From an uncultured Candidatus Marinamargulisbacteria bacterium (GTDB lineage Bacteria; Margulisbacteria; Riflemargulisbacteria; GWF2-35-9): a DNA stretch of 39,485 bases. Position numbers and translations under genes: made by a program. The stretch lies in contig CAIWAN010000098.1 in NCBI GenBank assembly GCA_903910705.1, positions 1 through 39,485 on the forward strand, given 5' to 3'. Below, piece by piece: positions 9,170-16,761 of this stretch (position 1 is the first letter of the stretch; the number at the start of each line of letters is the position of its first letter). The notes under the pieces are model-generated. The model saw only the letters and a list, made by a program, of their open reading frames with translations, was not told where the DNA came from and ran no database searches.

Positions 9170-10124
9170 ATTCCATCTTGAATTCGAAAAGCCGATCGTT
9201 GAGTTGTATTCAAAGATCGACGACTTGCAAAAACTCTCCGATGAAGAGGGTCACAAAGATCTTGATGATGATATCGCCAAATTGATCCTGAAAGCCGAAA
9301 AGCTAAGGGAGAAGATCTACTCAAACCTCGAACCGATCCAAATTGTTCAGGTCGCTCGACATCCCGAGCGTCCTTTGCTGCTCGATTATGTCCAGCATTG
9401 CATGACGGATTATATCGAACTCCATGGCGATCGTGGGTTTGGTGATGATAAAGCCCTTATCGGTGGTTTTGCCAAAATTGATGGCGAGCCGGTCATGGTC
9501 ATCGGCCAACAACGAGGCAAGAATACCAAAGAAAATATCTATCGCAACTTTGGGATGCCGCAGCCAGAGGGCTATCGTAAAGCCCTTCGCCTCATGAAGT
9601 TAGCCGAAAAGTTCAAGGTTCCGATCATCTCTTTGGTGGATGTTCAAGGGGCTTATCCAGGTCTCAGTGGTGAAGAGCGGGGTGTTGCCGAAGCGATCGC
9701 CAAAAACCTTGAGCAGATGATGGGGCTTAAAGTGCCCGTGATCGTAGTCGTGATCGGTGAAGGTGGCTCTGGTGGGGCGCTTGGCATTGCGATCGGAAAT
9801 CGGGTCGCTATGTTAAAGTATTCGATCTACTCGGTCATTAGTCCCGAAGGGTGTGCCGCTATTCTTTGGCGAGATGCCTCCATGTCTCCCGTTGCGGCCC
9901 AGAACCTTGGCATTACCAGTGATCGATTAAAGTCACTCGATATCATTGACGATATCATTGATGAGCCCGTTGGGGGCGCCCATGCCGACCCCGATAAGGT
10001 CTACAAGAAAATGAGCGCCTACCTTAAAAAAGAACTTAAACGATATGCCGATTATTCCCCTGAGCGACTCCAAGAGGACCGCTATCAGCGCTTCCGTAAA
10101 TTAGGCCGATTTTCTGAGGTTTAA
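9162..10124 (+). CDS. accA: Acetyl-CoA carboxylase carboxyltransferase, alpha subunit
   Basis: Partner of AccD; the two form the heterotetrameric carboxyltransferase. The ATG at 9162 has a strong GGAGGAG at 9148-9154 and gives 320 residues, normal for AccA. FHLEFEKPIVELYSKIDDLQ is the usual N-terminal helix. RHPERPLLLDYV, ELHGDRGFGDDKALIGG, QQRGKNTKENIYRNFGMPQPEGYRKALR and GEGGSGGALGIAIGNRV are signature segments, the last forming the oxyanion hole. No biotin carboxylase or BCCP gene is present here. Confidence 0.96.
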   Translation: MNKFHLEFEKPIVELYSKIDDLQKLSDEEGHKDLDDDIAKLILKAEKLREKIYSNLEPIQIVQVARHPERPLLLDYVQHCMTDYIELHGDRGFGDDKALIGGFAKIDGEPVMVIGQQRGKNTKENIYRNFGMPQPEGYRKALRLMKLAEKFKVPIISLVDVQGAYPGLSGEERGVAEAIAKNLEQMMGLKVPVIVVVIGEGGSGGALGIAIGNRVAMLKYSIYSVISPEGCAAILWRDASMSPVAAQNLGITSDRLKSLDIIDDIIDEPVGGAHADPDKVYKKMSAYLKKELKRYADYSPERLQEDRYQRFRKLGRFSEV

Positions 10125-10511
10125 ATGTTTTCCATAACCACACGAGTTCGCTATCAAGAGACCGATCACGGCGGGCGAGTCTATCATGCCAATTACTTGG
10201 TTTGGCTCGATATGTGTCGGACCGAATACCTTCGCGCGAAAGGGATCGATTACCCCGCTATGGAGAAAAGGGGCACATTTTTAGTCGTCCGAAAAGCCGA
10301 ACTCGAATACCACGGAGCAGCTGCTTATGACGATGTGGTCGAGGTGTTGATCAAGCGGATCGAACGACATAAGATCAGGGTTGACTTTTACTATGACATT
10401 GTCGATAATGAGTCTCGGAAACTACTTATATCAGCCTTCATTCAGCTAGTATGCGTAGATGTAAATGGCAAACCCATTAAACTTCCAGACCAATTAAACA
10501 CCGTAGTTTAG
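10125..10511 (+). CDS. Acyl-CoA thioesterase, YbgC/4HBT hotdog family
   Basis: The 128-residue hotdog-fold enzyme has the family motif YQETDHGGRVYHANYLVWLDMCRTEYLR in residues 9-36, with the Asp-X-X-Gly-X-X-Tyr-X-X-X-Tyr pattern and the catalytic Asp of the YbgC/FcbC group. The later part (VEVLIKRIERHKIRVDFYYDI) follows the usual central helix and sheet. It begins directly at the accA stop, so it is the last gene of an acc operon. A role in hydrolysing acyl-CoA or acyl-ACP is inferred from the family and position. The tol-pal genes that often sit beside ybgC are absent. Confidence 0.85.
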   Translation: MFSITTRVRYQETDHGGRVYHANYLVWLDMCRTEYLRAKGIDYPAMEKRGTFLVVRKAELEYHGAAAYDDVVEVLIKRIERHKIRVDFYYDIVDNESRKLLISAFIQLVCVDVNGKPIKLPDQLNTVV

Positions 10512-10543
10512 ACGTTTGTTGAGAGTTTTTTCCATGCGAGTAA

Positions 10544-10629
10544 GCCGAAGTGGCGGAATTGGTAGACGCGTTGGTCTCAAAATCCAATAGGCTTTGCCTG
10601 TACCGGTTCGATTCCGGTCTTCGGCACCA
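10544..10629 (+). tRNA. tRNA-Leu (anticodon CAA)
   Basis: The acceptor GCCGAAG pairs with CTTCGGC at 10619-10625 and is followed by A and an encoded CCA. TGGCGGAATTGGTAGACGC is a leucine-type D arm, GGTTCGATTCC is the T arm, and a long variable arm lies between. Anticodon CAA is at 10578-10580. The last anticodon-stem pair (31-39) is T-T. It lies 36 nt before rho. Confidence 0.95.
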
Positions 10630-10665
10630 TTTATTATTCACCCCAATCAACTTAAGGAGGCATTT

Positions 10666-12057
10666 ATGGGAGAAGAAAACAGACCCAAGATAAGACGAGG
10701 AAAACCCCCCGCGAAACCCCAGCATTTCAATAATCACAACCCCAATCCACGACCTCGCCCAACGGCTACCGAGCTGCAGCAGTCCGACAATGGTCCCATT
10801 CCCGAAGGAACCGGTCCGACGATCAACATCGTTGATCTGCAACATAAGGAATTGGCCGAGCTTCATGCGATGGCCGAAGAATTAAAGATCGAGAATTACC
10901 GCATGATGGCACGCAATGATCTCATCTTTAAGATCATGGAGGCCAACGCGGCGCTCAGTGGAATGGTCTACGCCGCAGGGATTCTTGAAATATTGCCCGA
11001 AGGTTATGGTTTTCTGCGCATCAATAATTATTTGCCTGGTGAGGACGATATTTATGTTTCCCAAACTCAGATCAAACGATTCTCCCTGAGTACCGGAGAT
11101 TACGTCGCAGGGCAGGTTCGGGCGCCAAAAGAGGGTGAACGCTATTACAGCCTTGTCCGCGTTGAGGCCATTAACAATATGGACCCCGATCGGGCTCGTC
11201 AACGGACATTGTTCAATAATTTGATCCCCATTTATCCTTACAAGATGATGAAGATGGAAACCTCATCTTCAAACATTACCGGACGACTTATGGATATGAT
11301 CTCTCCGATAGGAAAGGGTCAACGTGGACTTATTGTGTCCCCTCCAAAAGCCGGTAAAACAACGATCCTAAAAGACATCGCCAACAGTATCGCCCAAAAT
11401 AATCCCGAAGTGATCATTAAAGTATTGCTCGTGGATGAGCGTCCCGAAGAGGTGACCGACATGGCTCGCAGTATTCATGGCGAAGTCATAAGCTCCACGT
11501 TTGATGAACCGCCAGAGCGGCATGTCCGTGTGGCCGAGTTGGTGCTTGAGAGTGCCCGACGCTTGGTAGAGTGTGGCGAGGATGTGGTGGTGTTACTCGA
11601 CTCGATTACGCGTTTAGCGCGTGCCTACAACCTCGTCGTGCCCCCAAGTGGTCGTACCTTGTCGGGGGGTGTCGATCCCAGTTCTTTGCACAAACCCAAA
11701 CGTTTTTTCGGCGGTGCACGACAGATTGAACATGGTGGCAGCTTAACGATTTTAGCGACAGCCCTCGTTGATACAGGGTCACGTATGGATGATGTGATTT
11801 ATGAAGAGTTCAAGGGAACGGGTAACATGGAGCTCCACCTTGATCGAAAGCTCGCGAATCGTCGAATATTCCCCGCGATCGATGTCGTCGCCTCAGGAAC
11901 ACGAAAAGAAGAACTGATGCTTCCCGAAGAAGACCTGAAAAAGATTTACATGCTTCGCAAAAATATCGACTCTGATAGTGCGGTCGAAGAGCTTATTCGT
12001 CTCCTCAAACAAACCAAGAGTAACGAAGAATTTTTGAATTCAGGGATCTTTAGCTAG
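10666..12057 (+). CDS. rho: Transcription termination factor Rho
   Basis: Hexameric RNA-dependent ATPase that ends transcription. The ATG at 10666 follows AAGGAGG at 10654-10660 and gives 463 residues. Residues 1-45 are a basic, Pro/Asn-rich extension ([11 protein letters not shown]). Then come the Rho N-terminal helix domain ([16 protein letters not shown]), the OB-fold RNA-binding domain ([14 protein letters not shown], then [17 protein letters not shown]), Walker A PPKAGKTT, the [14 protein letters not shown] stretch, Walker [17 protein letters not shown], the [11 protein letters not shown]-loop area and [18 protein letters not shown]. dedA follows 17 nt later. Confidence 0.97.
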   Translation: MGEENRPKIRRGKPPAKPQHFNNHNPNPRPRPTATELQQSDNGPIPEGTGPTINIVDLQHKELAELHAMAEELKIENYRMMARNDLIFKIMEANAALSGMVYAAGILEILPEGYGFLRINNYLPGEDDIYVSQTQIKRFSLSTGDYVAGQVRAPKEGERYYSLVRVEAINNMDPDRARQRTLFNNLIPIYPYKMMKMETSSSNITGRLMDMISPIGKGQRGLIVSPPKAGKTTILKDIANSIAQNNPEVIIKVLLVDERPEEVTDMARSIHGEVISSTFDEPPERHVRVAELVLESARRLVECGEDVVVLLDSITRLARAYNLVVPPSGRTLSGGVDPSSLHKPKRFFGGARQIEHGGSLTILATALVDTGSRMDDVIYEEFKGTGNMELHLDRKLANRRIFPAIDVVASGTRKEELMLPEEDLKKIYMLRKNIDSDSAVEELIRLLKQTKSNEEFLNSGIFS

Positions 12058-12074
12058 ACACTAAGGGGGCAATA

Positions 12075-12677
12075 ATGGGGATTACGGAGTTCTTAGCTAA
12101 CAACATCACGTTGCTGATCGAGCGCGCTGGCTATCTGGGTGTCGGCTTTTTAATGATGCTCGAAAGCATGGTGTTCCCGATCCCGAGTGAAGCAGTGATG
12201 CCGTTCGCGGGCCGACTCATCGCTCAAGGCAAGATGACGTGGTGGTTTGTGCTCTTAGCTAGCACATCAGGCAGTATCGTCGGCTCCCTTTTGTCCTATT
12301 GGATGGGCAAATACGGCGGGCGTCCGATGGTTAATCTCTTTGGGAAATATCTGCTGCTTAATCATGAGGATCTGGATAAAACCGAGCGGTATTTCTCTCG
12401 ATTTGGCGGGATCACCGTTTTTGTTTGCCGATTCATTCCCGTCATCCGACATTTGATCTCCATCCCTGCGGGTTTGGCCAAGATGTCGCTGGGTCGCTTT
12501 ATTATCCTTACGGCCATTGGGGCAACGATCTGGAACATGTTCCTTGCATGGGCGGGTGTCGTTTGGGAGCAAAACTGGGATCAAGTGATGGCCTATCGGC
12601 ATATCATCGACAAAGGCGTAGTTCTCCTCCTTGTCGCCTTTATCGTTTATTTCATCATCAAACATATTCGAAAATAG
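12075..12677 (+). CDS. DedA family membrane protein
   Basis: This 200-residue inner-membrane protein belongs to the DedA/SNARE-associated group, linked to undecaprenyl-phosphate or phospholipid flipping and membrane homeostasis. It shows the conserved re-entrant segments: ESMVFPIPSEAVMPFAG (residues 29-45) with the key Glu and Pro, SGSIVGSLLSYWMGKYGGRP, and CRFIPVIRHLISIPAGLAKMSLGRF near residues 117-141 with the conserved Arg residues. Hydrophobic helices flank these, and the C-terminal helix ends in a short basic tail. A 201-bp repeat begins only 2 nt after the stop. Its start has a modest GGGGG-type Shine-Dalgarno. Confidence 0.88.
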   Translation: MGITEFLANNITLLIERAGYLGVGFLMMLESMVFPIPSEAVMPFAGRLIAQGKMTWWFVLLASTSGSIVGSLLSYWMGKYGGRPMVNLFGKYLLLNHEDLDKTERYFSRFGGITVFVCRFIPVIRHLISIPAGLAKMSLGRFIILTAIGATIWNMFLAWAGVVWEQNWDQVMAYRHIIDKGVVLLLVAFIVYFIIKHIRK

Positions 12678-12679
12678 CG

Positions 12680-12880
12680 GGAATTCTGTATTTTCTCTTT
12701 CTTCATTCACCGTCAGCGCAAATGTTCGAAACGACAATTGAGCTAGAAAAAATCCAAAGAGGAACCCCGTTTTAGGGGCCTCGACGATTTTTGCGTGAGC
12801 GAAATGGAGTAAGCCTTTGCGCTGACTAGGCTGGGTCAAGGGGACGGCTATGAGTCCCCTTGAAAAGAAAGTTGCCCTCT
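12680..12880 (+). repeat. 201-bp direct repeat, copy 1
   Basis: Nearly identical to 13555-13756: by eye there is one substitution (T/C near 12700) and one T insertion in copy 2 (in the T run near 12788). It runs from GGAATTCTGTATTTTC to AAAGTTGCCCTCT and lies just behind the dedA stop. It contains several nested inverted repeats, described under the ncRNA entry. No convincing reading frame crosses it. Confidence 0.97.
12712..12861 (+). ncRNA. Candidate structured RNA in repeat copy 1
   Basis: Four pairing elements are seen. GTCAGCGCAAA (12712-12722) pairs perfectly with TTTGCGCTGAC (12816-12826). AAAAATC (12748-12754) pairs with GATTTTT (12786-12792). GAGG-AA-CCCC (12759-12768) pairs with GGGGCCTC (12775-12782) over a GTTTTA loop. 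A separate 8-bp hairpin AAGGGGAC/GTCCCCTT is at 12838-12861. I do not recognise the family. It is not 6S, SRP, RNase P or tmRNA by conserved sequence. The strand is unproven because the stems are symmetrical. Confidence 0.45.
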
Positions 12881-12904
12881 GTTGCCAAAGGGCACACGAT
12901 GGAG

Positions 12905-12910
12905 TATATT
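12905..12910 (+). promoter_or_regulatory. -10 box for the toxin-antitoxin pair
   Basis: TATATT ends 9 nt before the ATG at 12920. A hairpin (GTTGCCCT with AGGGCAC, about 12871-12896) lies just upstream and no Shine-Dalgarno is present. Confidence 0.4.
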
Positions 12911-12919
12911 TTACTTTAA

Positions 12920-13201
12920 ATGAAACGCCTAAATTGGAATGATGATAAGAATGCCCTTCTAAAGAATCTTCGAGACATTACCTTCGAAGAAATAGCTTTC
13001 TTGATCAATAAAAATCAAGTCATTGAAATTACCGATCATCCCAATCAGGAGAAATATCCGGGACAGAGAATATTTGTGTTGAATATTCGAAATTATATCT
13101 ACCTTGTTCCTTTTATCGAAACAGAAACAGAGGTATTCCTCAAAACGATTATTCCTAGCAGAAAAGCAACAAAAAGATACTTGAAGATGGAGGGAGAATA
13201 A
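12920..13201 (+). CDS. BrnT-like ribonuclease toxin
   Basis: This 93-residue basic protein starts LNWNDDKNALLKNLRDITFEEI, which matches the F-x-W-D-x-x-K-N opening and the ISFEEA helix of BrnT (DUF497) toxins. IEITDHPNQEKYPGQRIFVL, then IRNYIYLVPF and FLKTIIPSRKATKRYL, follow as strands and a C-terminal helix with the Ser-Arg-Lys-Ala pattern. BrnT toxins are RelE-fold mRNA endonucleases. The antitoxin gene starts one base after its stop. The pair lies between two copies of a 201-bp repeat and looks like an acquired cassette. The family call is by motif memory and not by search. Confidence 0.7.
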   Translation: MKRLNWNDDKNALLKNLRDITFEEIAFLINKNQVIEITDHPNQEKYPGQRIFVLNIRNYIYLVPFIETETEVFLKTIIPSRKATKRYLKMEGE

Positions 13202-13202
13202 A

Positions 13203-13487
13203 ATGAAAAAGAATGAATTAGATGCTTATGAATCTGAAATATTAGAGGCTTTTGAAAAAGGGGAATTAACCCCCGTAACGGATATGGCTAAAGAAATGAA
13301 ACGTTATTCTCGCTACGCCGAAAATACGCTCAAGAAAGATAAGCGGGTTAATATTCGTATGTCCGAGCATGATCTCGATGCCATTCAACGAAAAGCTCTT
13401 CAAGAGGGCATCCCTTATCAAACCTTGATCTCAAGCCTTATTCATAAATATATTACCGGTAGTCATGACAAGGTGAGTGTAGGGTAA
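13203..13487 (+). CDS. CopG/BrnA-like antitoxin
   Basis: 94 residues, start supported by GGAGGGA at about 13190. The N-terminal half is acidic (ELDAYESEILEAFEKGELTP), fitting a toxin-wrapping segment. The C-terminal part KRVNIRMSEHDLDAIQRKALQEGIPYQTLISSLIHKYITG is a ribbon-helix-helix or MetJ/Arc-type DNA-binding domain, typical of CopG-type antitoxins that repress their own promoter. It follows the toxin by one base, in the brnT-brnA order. A possible operator is the -10 region at 12905, but I see no clear palindrome. Confidence 0.75.
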   Translation: MKKNELDAYESEILEAFEKGELTPVTDMAKEMKRYSRYAENTLKKDKRVNIRMSEHDLDAIQRKALQEGIPYQTLISSLIHKYITGSHDKVSVG

Positions 13488-13554
13488 GTTTACCTTATGT
13501 ATTAAACCAATCGCGGCTCAATCATCTTGCTACTGACGATGTCATTCAAAAGAT

Positions 13555-13756
13555 GGAATTCTGTATTTTCTCTTCCTTCATTCACCGTCAGCGCAAATGT
13601 TCGAAACGACAATTGAGCTAGAAAAAATCCAAAGAGGAACCCCGTTTTAGGGGCCTCGACGATTTTTTGCGTGAGCGAAATGGAGTAAGCCTTTGCGCTG
13701 ACTAGGCTGGGTCAAGGGGACGGCTATGAGTCCCCTTGAAAAGAAAGTTGCCCTCT
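13555..13756 (+). repeat. 202-bp direct repeat, copy 2
   Basis: Matches 12680-12880 except for two positions. Copy 2 has six T residues where copy 1 has five, so its AAAAAATC/GATTTTTT stem is full length. The right end lies inside the minus-strand gene 13724-13933 and supplies its last codons. The unit from the start of copy 1 to the start of copy 2 is 875 bp and carries the toxin-antitoxin pair. The stretch 13488-13554 before it holds no gene I can support. Confidence 0.97.
13587..13737 (+). ncRNA. Candidate structured RNA in repeat copy 2
   Basis: The same four stems as in copy 1, with the A/T stem extended to 8 bp by the extra T. Strand and expression are unknown. It would be convergent with the minus-strand signalling operon. 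Confidence 0.42.
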
Positions 13757-13933
13757 CGTGGAGAGGGGACGGGGGTGAAGCGTATAAAACTGACACTTCA
13801 TCGCTGAATTCTTTTGAACGTCAATGATGGGGTGATTCTTGGACTTAAACGCCAGGGCCTTGCATCCATACGGAAAGTTGCTGTCCCAGGTGACATAGAA
13901 ATGCTGACAGTCCTTGCAGCTAGGTCGAACCAC
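13724..13933 (-). CDS. Small Cys-rich protein, 3' end formed by repeat DNA
   Basis: 69 residues from GTG, one base after the RsbW-like stop, so it is the last gene of the minus-strand operon. CKDCQHFYVTWDSNFPYGCKALAFKSK (residues 6-32) followed by MKCQFY (near residues 45-50) gives four cysteines, suggesting a zinc or Fe-S knuckle. I recognise the CxxCxxFYVTWDxxxPYGCKAxGFKS pattern from small uncharacterised bacterial proteins but know no function. The natural domain seems to end at about FYTLHP. The final residues (RPLSTRGQLSFQGDS) are low-complexity and partly encoded by the 202-bp repeat, so the tail may be an insertion artefact. Confidence 0.65.
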   Translation of the reverse strand: MVRPSCKDCQHFYVTWDSNFPYGCKALAFKSKNHPIIDVQKNSAMKCQFYTLHPRPLSTRGQLSFQGDS

Positions 13934-13934
13934 G

Positions 13935-14351
13935 TTAGGGAAGTCGTTTGCTTAAATAGAGTAGGGTGAAATGTCCGGGGGAGAACACGTAAGACACTTC
14001 ATCCATGATGGTTTTCATTAGATAGATGCCTCGCCCCCCATGTCCCCAGTCTTTCTTTAACGTTATGCGTTCGTAGTATTCAGGGTTGAATTCTCGGCCG
14101 CCATGATCGGTTATGGTGATGATGAACCATTTGCCCCGTGTCATAAACTCGATCTCAATAAACATCAATCGATTGGCTGACGATCCGTGGTCTATCGCAT
14201 TGCTGACCCCCTCGTTAAGGGCCAGTTCAATATTGCCGATATCTTCTTCGGAGAAGGTAAGGTCAAGACAGAAATCCCTCAAGGATTTTCGGGCTTCTCG
14301 AACCTGTTTCGGTTCACAAGGGAGCTGAATAAGTAATGTTTTATCGGCCAT
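13935..14351 (-). CDS. RsbW/SpoIIAB-type anti-sigma ATPase
   Basis: The 138-residue HATPase_c_2 protein has the N box ELALNEGVSNAIDHG near residues 41-55, the G1 box DHGGREF near residues 82-88 and the G2 box GHGGRGIYLMKTIMDEV near residues 103-119. Such proteins bind a sigma factor or phosphorylate an anti-sigma antagonist on serine. A GAGGAGA Shine-Dalgarno at about 14358-14364 supports the start. No sigma factor or STAS antagonist is adjacent, so the partner is elsewhere. It follows the GAF/kinase-like gene by 12 nt, suggesting the two act in one partner-switching pathway. Confidence 0.85.
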   Translation of the reverse strand: MADKTLLIQLPCEPKQVREARKSLRDFCLDLTFSEEDIGNIELALNEGVSNAIDHGSSANRLMFIEIEFMTRGKWFIITITDHGGREFNPEYYERITLKKDWGHGGRGIYLMKTIMDEVSYVFSPGHFTLLYLSKRLP

Positions 14352-14363
14352 TAAATGTCTCCT

Positions 14364-16085
14364 CTAAACGATGGGGATCCCGATACGATACCACGTGCCA
14401 ATATCCGGCTCCGACGTTACCAAGAAACTTCCTCCATGTGATTTTAAAACATGGTTAACAAAGGCAAAGTTGAGGTTGAGATCTTCAAGATCCTGATCGC
14501 TTTGCATGAACTTCTCTACCTGAATGTTCTTGTTGGTAAGCTCAAGGATCTCCATACGATTAAATTCAAACTTGGCATGGAAAATATCAAGCATAAGCAC
14601 TTCGCTATTTCGCGTTCGAGTGGAGAGGGTCATTTCTTTTTGAGTGCCACTTAAGGTCGGTGTCTTGATGATAAATTGCAAAATGCTGTTAACGACCTCC
14701 TCGATACGTCCAGGATCCATCAGCACTTTCTCGATATCGGGTTCAAGATCAAGTTTGATCTTGATTTTGCCCTGAACCAATTGAGCGCCTAGCGTTTCAA
14801 TGACTTTGTCGATGATATCATTAATATTGCTGGGTTTCTTTGCCAAACGAAGCGGGCCTGATTCGATCTCGGTATAAAAAATGACTTTAGTGAGCAGATC
14901 AAATACCATACTGATCTCATCGGTCAACTTTTTCTCAATGGTTGGATCGTTCGAGAACTTGAAGAGCTCTTTTGTTTTCTTAAGGTTAAGGAGGGGGCGA
15001 TACATCTTGGTGGCGGTTAAGAAGAGGATCTCTGATTTCTCCCGCTCTTTTTGCTTGGCATCCGTAACATTTCGAAAAGAGATGATATGTTTATCTAGCG
15101 TGCCGAGAGGGGTTAGGACGGTTGAGATCTTCCCTAACAATAACACGCGCTCCGGCTTGAACAGGACGAGATTGATGGATTGATGGTTGGGGCTTAATAG
15201 GATCTTCTCTAATAGCAGCGTCTTTTTAACGGGATTGAGTGAGAAAAGATCGCGAGAAGCGGGATTCTCTAATACCAAATGGTTCTGAGCATCCGTGATC
15301 ATAATGGCATCCGAAATATTATCAATAATCGTGCTCAGTTTTTCAGTAGCCCCTTTTTCTTCTTCGATGATAGAGATGATCCGAAGTTGATTGGCAATGG
15401 CCATGCTAATGGTTCGGCCGATCTCAAGATCATATTCGTCAAAGTCCTGATGATTGACCTTATTGGCGATCTGAAGGGTTCCAATTACATTGTCATCAAG
15501 AATGACGGGGATTTGGAGTAAATTGAAATAGTGTCCCAAGTTAGGAACCAGTGTCGCTGCCTGGTCATGATCATCAAAAGTATTCTTGGCGTTTATTTGT
15601 GAGGGATAGACCCTTTCGGCGGGTTGAGTCGAATGCCCTGTTCTTTCCATATCCTCTCGAAGAACTTGATGCCAACAAAGATGTTCAATATTGTTTTGAG
15701 AATAGGCCATCACAATGATCTCGGTACGAAAGATTTTATAGATCCCTTCGATCATCCGATTGACCAGTTCGTCGATAGAATAAGCTGTTGGGATCGAGAG
15801 AAGCAATTGGATGTACTGGTGCATCAAGATATTTTTCTCTTGAAGCTTGTTTTCGATCAGTTCGGTTTCGGTGATGAGATTTTGTATGATACCGTTGACC
15901 TTCTCTCCAATTTGACGAAAAACAGACGGCTGAGAGTCTTTGTATCTTAATAGAGAATTTCCTGATAGCGCTTCATCGAGAAAGAATTGTAAGCGCTTGG
16001 ATGAAAGGCGTTGAAGAATTTGCAGCACCATGAGTGCAGCTATAAGTCCTATACAAATTAACAAAAGAATGGTCGTAATCATCAT
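14364..16085 (-). CDS. GAF-PAS sensor with degenerate histidine-kinase core
   Basis: 573 residues. Residues 3-24 are one membrane helix (TTILLLICIGLIAALMVLQI). A GAF domain spans about 95-235 (SIPTAYSIDELVNRMIEGIYKIF through FDEYDLEIGRTISMAIANQL). A PAS-like domain spans about 250-345 (LSTIIDNISDAIMITDAQNHLVLENPAS). The rest matches a dimerisation and ATPase layout, but the His motif position reads TATKMYRPLLNLKK with no phospho-His, and the N box is weak (MDPGRIEEVVNSILQFII). No clean G1 or G2 glycine boxes are visible before GGSFLVTSEPDIGTWYRIGIPI. It is probably a pseudokinase or regulatory scaffold. Start Met 1 or 2 is uncertain. Confidence 0.75.
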   Translation of the reverse strand: MMITTILLLICIGLIAALMVLQILQRLSSKRLQFFLDEALSGNSLLRYKDSQPSVFRQIGEKVNGIIQNLITETELIENKLQEKNILMHQYIQLLLSIPTAYSIDELVNRMIEGIYKIFRTEIIVMAYSQNNIEHLCWHQVLREDMERTGHSTQPAERVYPSQINAKNTFDDHDQAATLVPNLGHYFNLLQIPVILDDNVIGTLQIANKVNHQDFDEYDLEIGRTISMAIANQLRIISIIEEEKGATEKLSTIIDNISDAIMITDAQNHLVLENPASRDLFSLNPVKKTLLLEKILLSPNHQSINLVLFKPERVLLLGKISTVLTPLGTLDKHIISFRNVTDAKQKEREKSEILFLTATKMYRPLLNLKKTKELFKFSNDPTIEKKLTDEISMVFDLLTKVIFYTEIESGPLRLAKKPSNINDIIDKVIETLGAQLVQGKIKIKLDLEPDIEKVLMDPGRIEEVVNSILQFIIKTPTLSGTQKEMTLSTRTRNSEVLMLDIFHAKFEFNRMEILELTNKNIQVEKFMQSDQDLEDLNLNFAFVNHVLKSHGGSFLVTSEPDIGTWYRIGIPIV

Positions 16086-16093
16086 GTTTTTTA

Positions 16094-16642
16094 CTAACGA
16101 TAGTTCAAACGAACCCTCGTTAGTTTCAGTATATCAACGGTTGGTGCGCGTGTTAATAGAAGTCGAGAGAAATTTGTTTGCTCTTGACTGGTATTTTCGA
16201 GTTCGACACGCCATTGATGAGTGGATATCGCGGTTATCGACTTGATTGGCGCTGACACGAGACCCTCAGGAATGTCTAGTGTATCCTTGAATGTGCAGTC
16301 AAGAAGGAGCGAGGATTTTCGTTGATGGAACTGCTTCGCTGTCCATCGAGTCTCGGACGCCTTTATAATGGATAATCCTTCAGGTACGATCGAAGCAAGC
16401 GATTCCAACACCTCTTTCCGATCCCGTGGTTCAGTCAGGGTGAGGTGTAAATATTCATGAAGCCCATCCATGCCGACTGATAGGGGCTGCAAAAGATTCA
16501 TCTTGATGATCGGATGGAACCCTTCACTAAAAGCAAGGGGGAGTTGACTAATGCGCAACAGGCGTTCCCATAAATGTTGAAAATCAAGGTGCCCTAAATA
16601 GCTCAGCGCCCCCGTTTTTTTATAGATAATGATCAATTTCAT
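16094..16642 (-). CDS. DUF2344 (TIGR03936) radical-SAM-linked protein
   Basis: The 182-residue protein begins MKLIIIYKKTGALSYLGHLDFQHLWERLLRIS and continues LPLAFSEGFHPIIKMNLLQPLSVGMDGLHEYLHLTL, which is the characteristic start of the TIGR03936 family (KxGxxxxxSHLDxxRxxxRAxRRAxLPxxYSxGFHPxPxxxFxxPLxxGxxSxxE). In many bacteria this domain is fused to or next to a B12-binding radical SAM protein and lies near rnG/rplU genes; neither is here. Function is unknown. It is the first gene of the minus-strand signalling operon and its promoter region is back to back with that of groES. Confidence 0.8.
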   Translation of the reverse strand: MKLIIIYKKTGALSYLGHLDFQHLWERLLRISQLPLAFSEGFHPIIKMNLLQPLSVGMDGLHEYLHLTLTEPRDRKEVLESLASIVPEGLSIIKASETRWTAKQFHQRKSSLLLDCTFKDTLDIPEGLVSAPIKSITAISTHQWRVELENTSQEQTNFSRLLLTRAPTVDILKLTRVRLNYR

Positions 16643-16651
16643 CGTCTATCT

Positions 16652-16657
16652 ATTGTA
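16652..16657 (-). promoter_or_regulatory. -10 box for the minus-strand signalling operon
   Basis: TACAAT on the minus strand ends 9 nt before the ATG at 16642. The palindromic TTGCAA at 16672-16677 could act as -35 for both directions, but the spacing here (14) is short. Confidence 0.35.
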
Positions 16658-16671
16658 CCCCGAAAAACCAC

Positions 16672-16700
16672 TTGCAACGACTAAATGTTTATATTATAGT
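16672..16700 (+). promoter_or_regulatory. groESL promoter
   Basis: TTGCAA at 16672-16677 and TATAGT at 16695-16700 are separated by exactly 17 nt. The predicted start at about 16707 lies at the left edge of the CIRCE operator. Confidence 0.7.
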
Positions 16701-16708
16701 AATCGATA

Positions 16709-16735
16709 TTAGCACTCTTGCTAGCCGAGTGCTAA
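16709..16735 (+). promoter_or_regulatory. CIRCE operator (HrcA binding site)
   Basis: A perfect TTAGCACTC-N9-GAGTGCTAA inverted repeat lies between the promoter and the groES Shine-Dalgarno. It is the known binding site of the heat-shock repressor HrcA, so groESL is heat-inducible through HrcA. No hrcA gene is in the window. Confidence 0.97.
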
Positions 16736-16761
16736 AAGATTAAAAGGAGGTTGAGAGAATC

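Noticed and set aside
12425-12775. A 116-codon plus-strand frame overlapping dedA and repeat copy 1
   Set aside because: Shadow frame of dedA; its tail is repeat sequence and it has no family features.
13488-13554. Gene fragment between the antitoxin and repeat copy 2
   Set aside because: One frame reads PYVLNQSRLNHLATDDVIQK, which looks protein-like, but it is too short, has no start and cannot be tied to a family.
12680-13756. Integron attC sites or a retron msr-msd for the 201-bp repeats
   Set aside because: No GTTRRRY/RYYYAAC core pair and no reverse transcriptase or integron integrase nearby; the closing stem alone is not enough.
16094-16642. A radical SAM partner for the DUF2344 protein
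   Set aside because: No B12-binding or CxxxCxxC radical SAM protein is encoded anywhere in the window.
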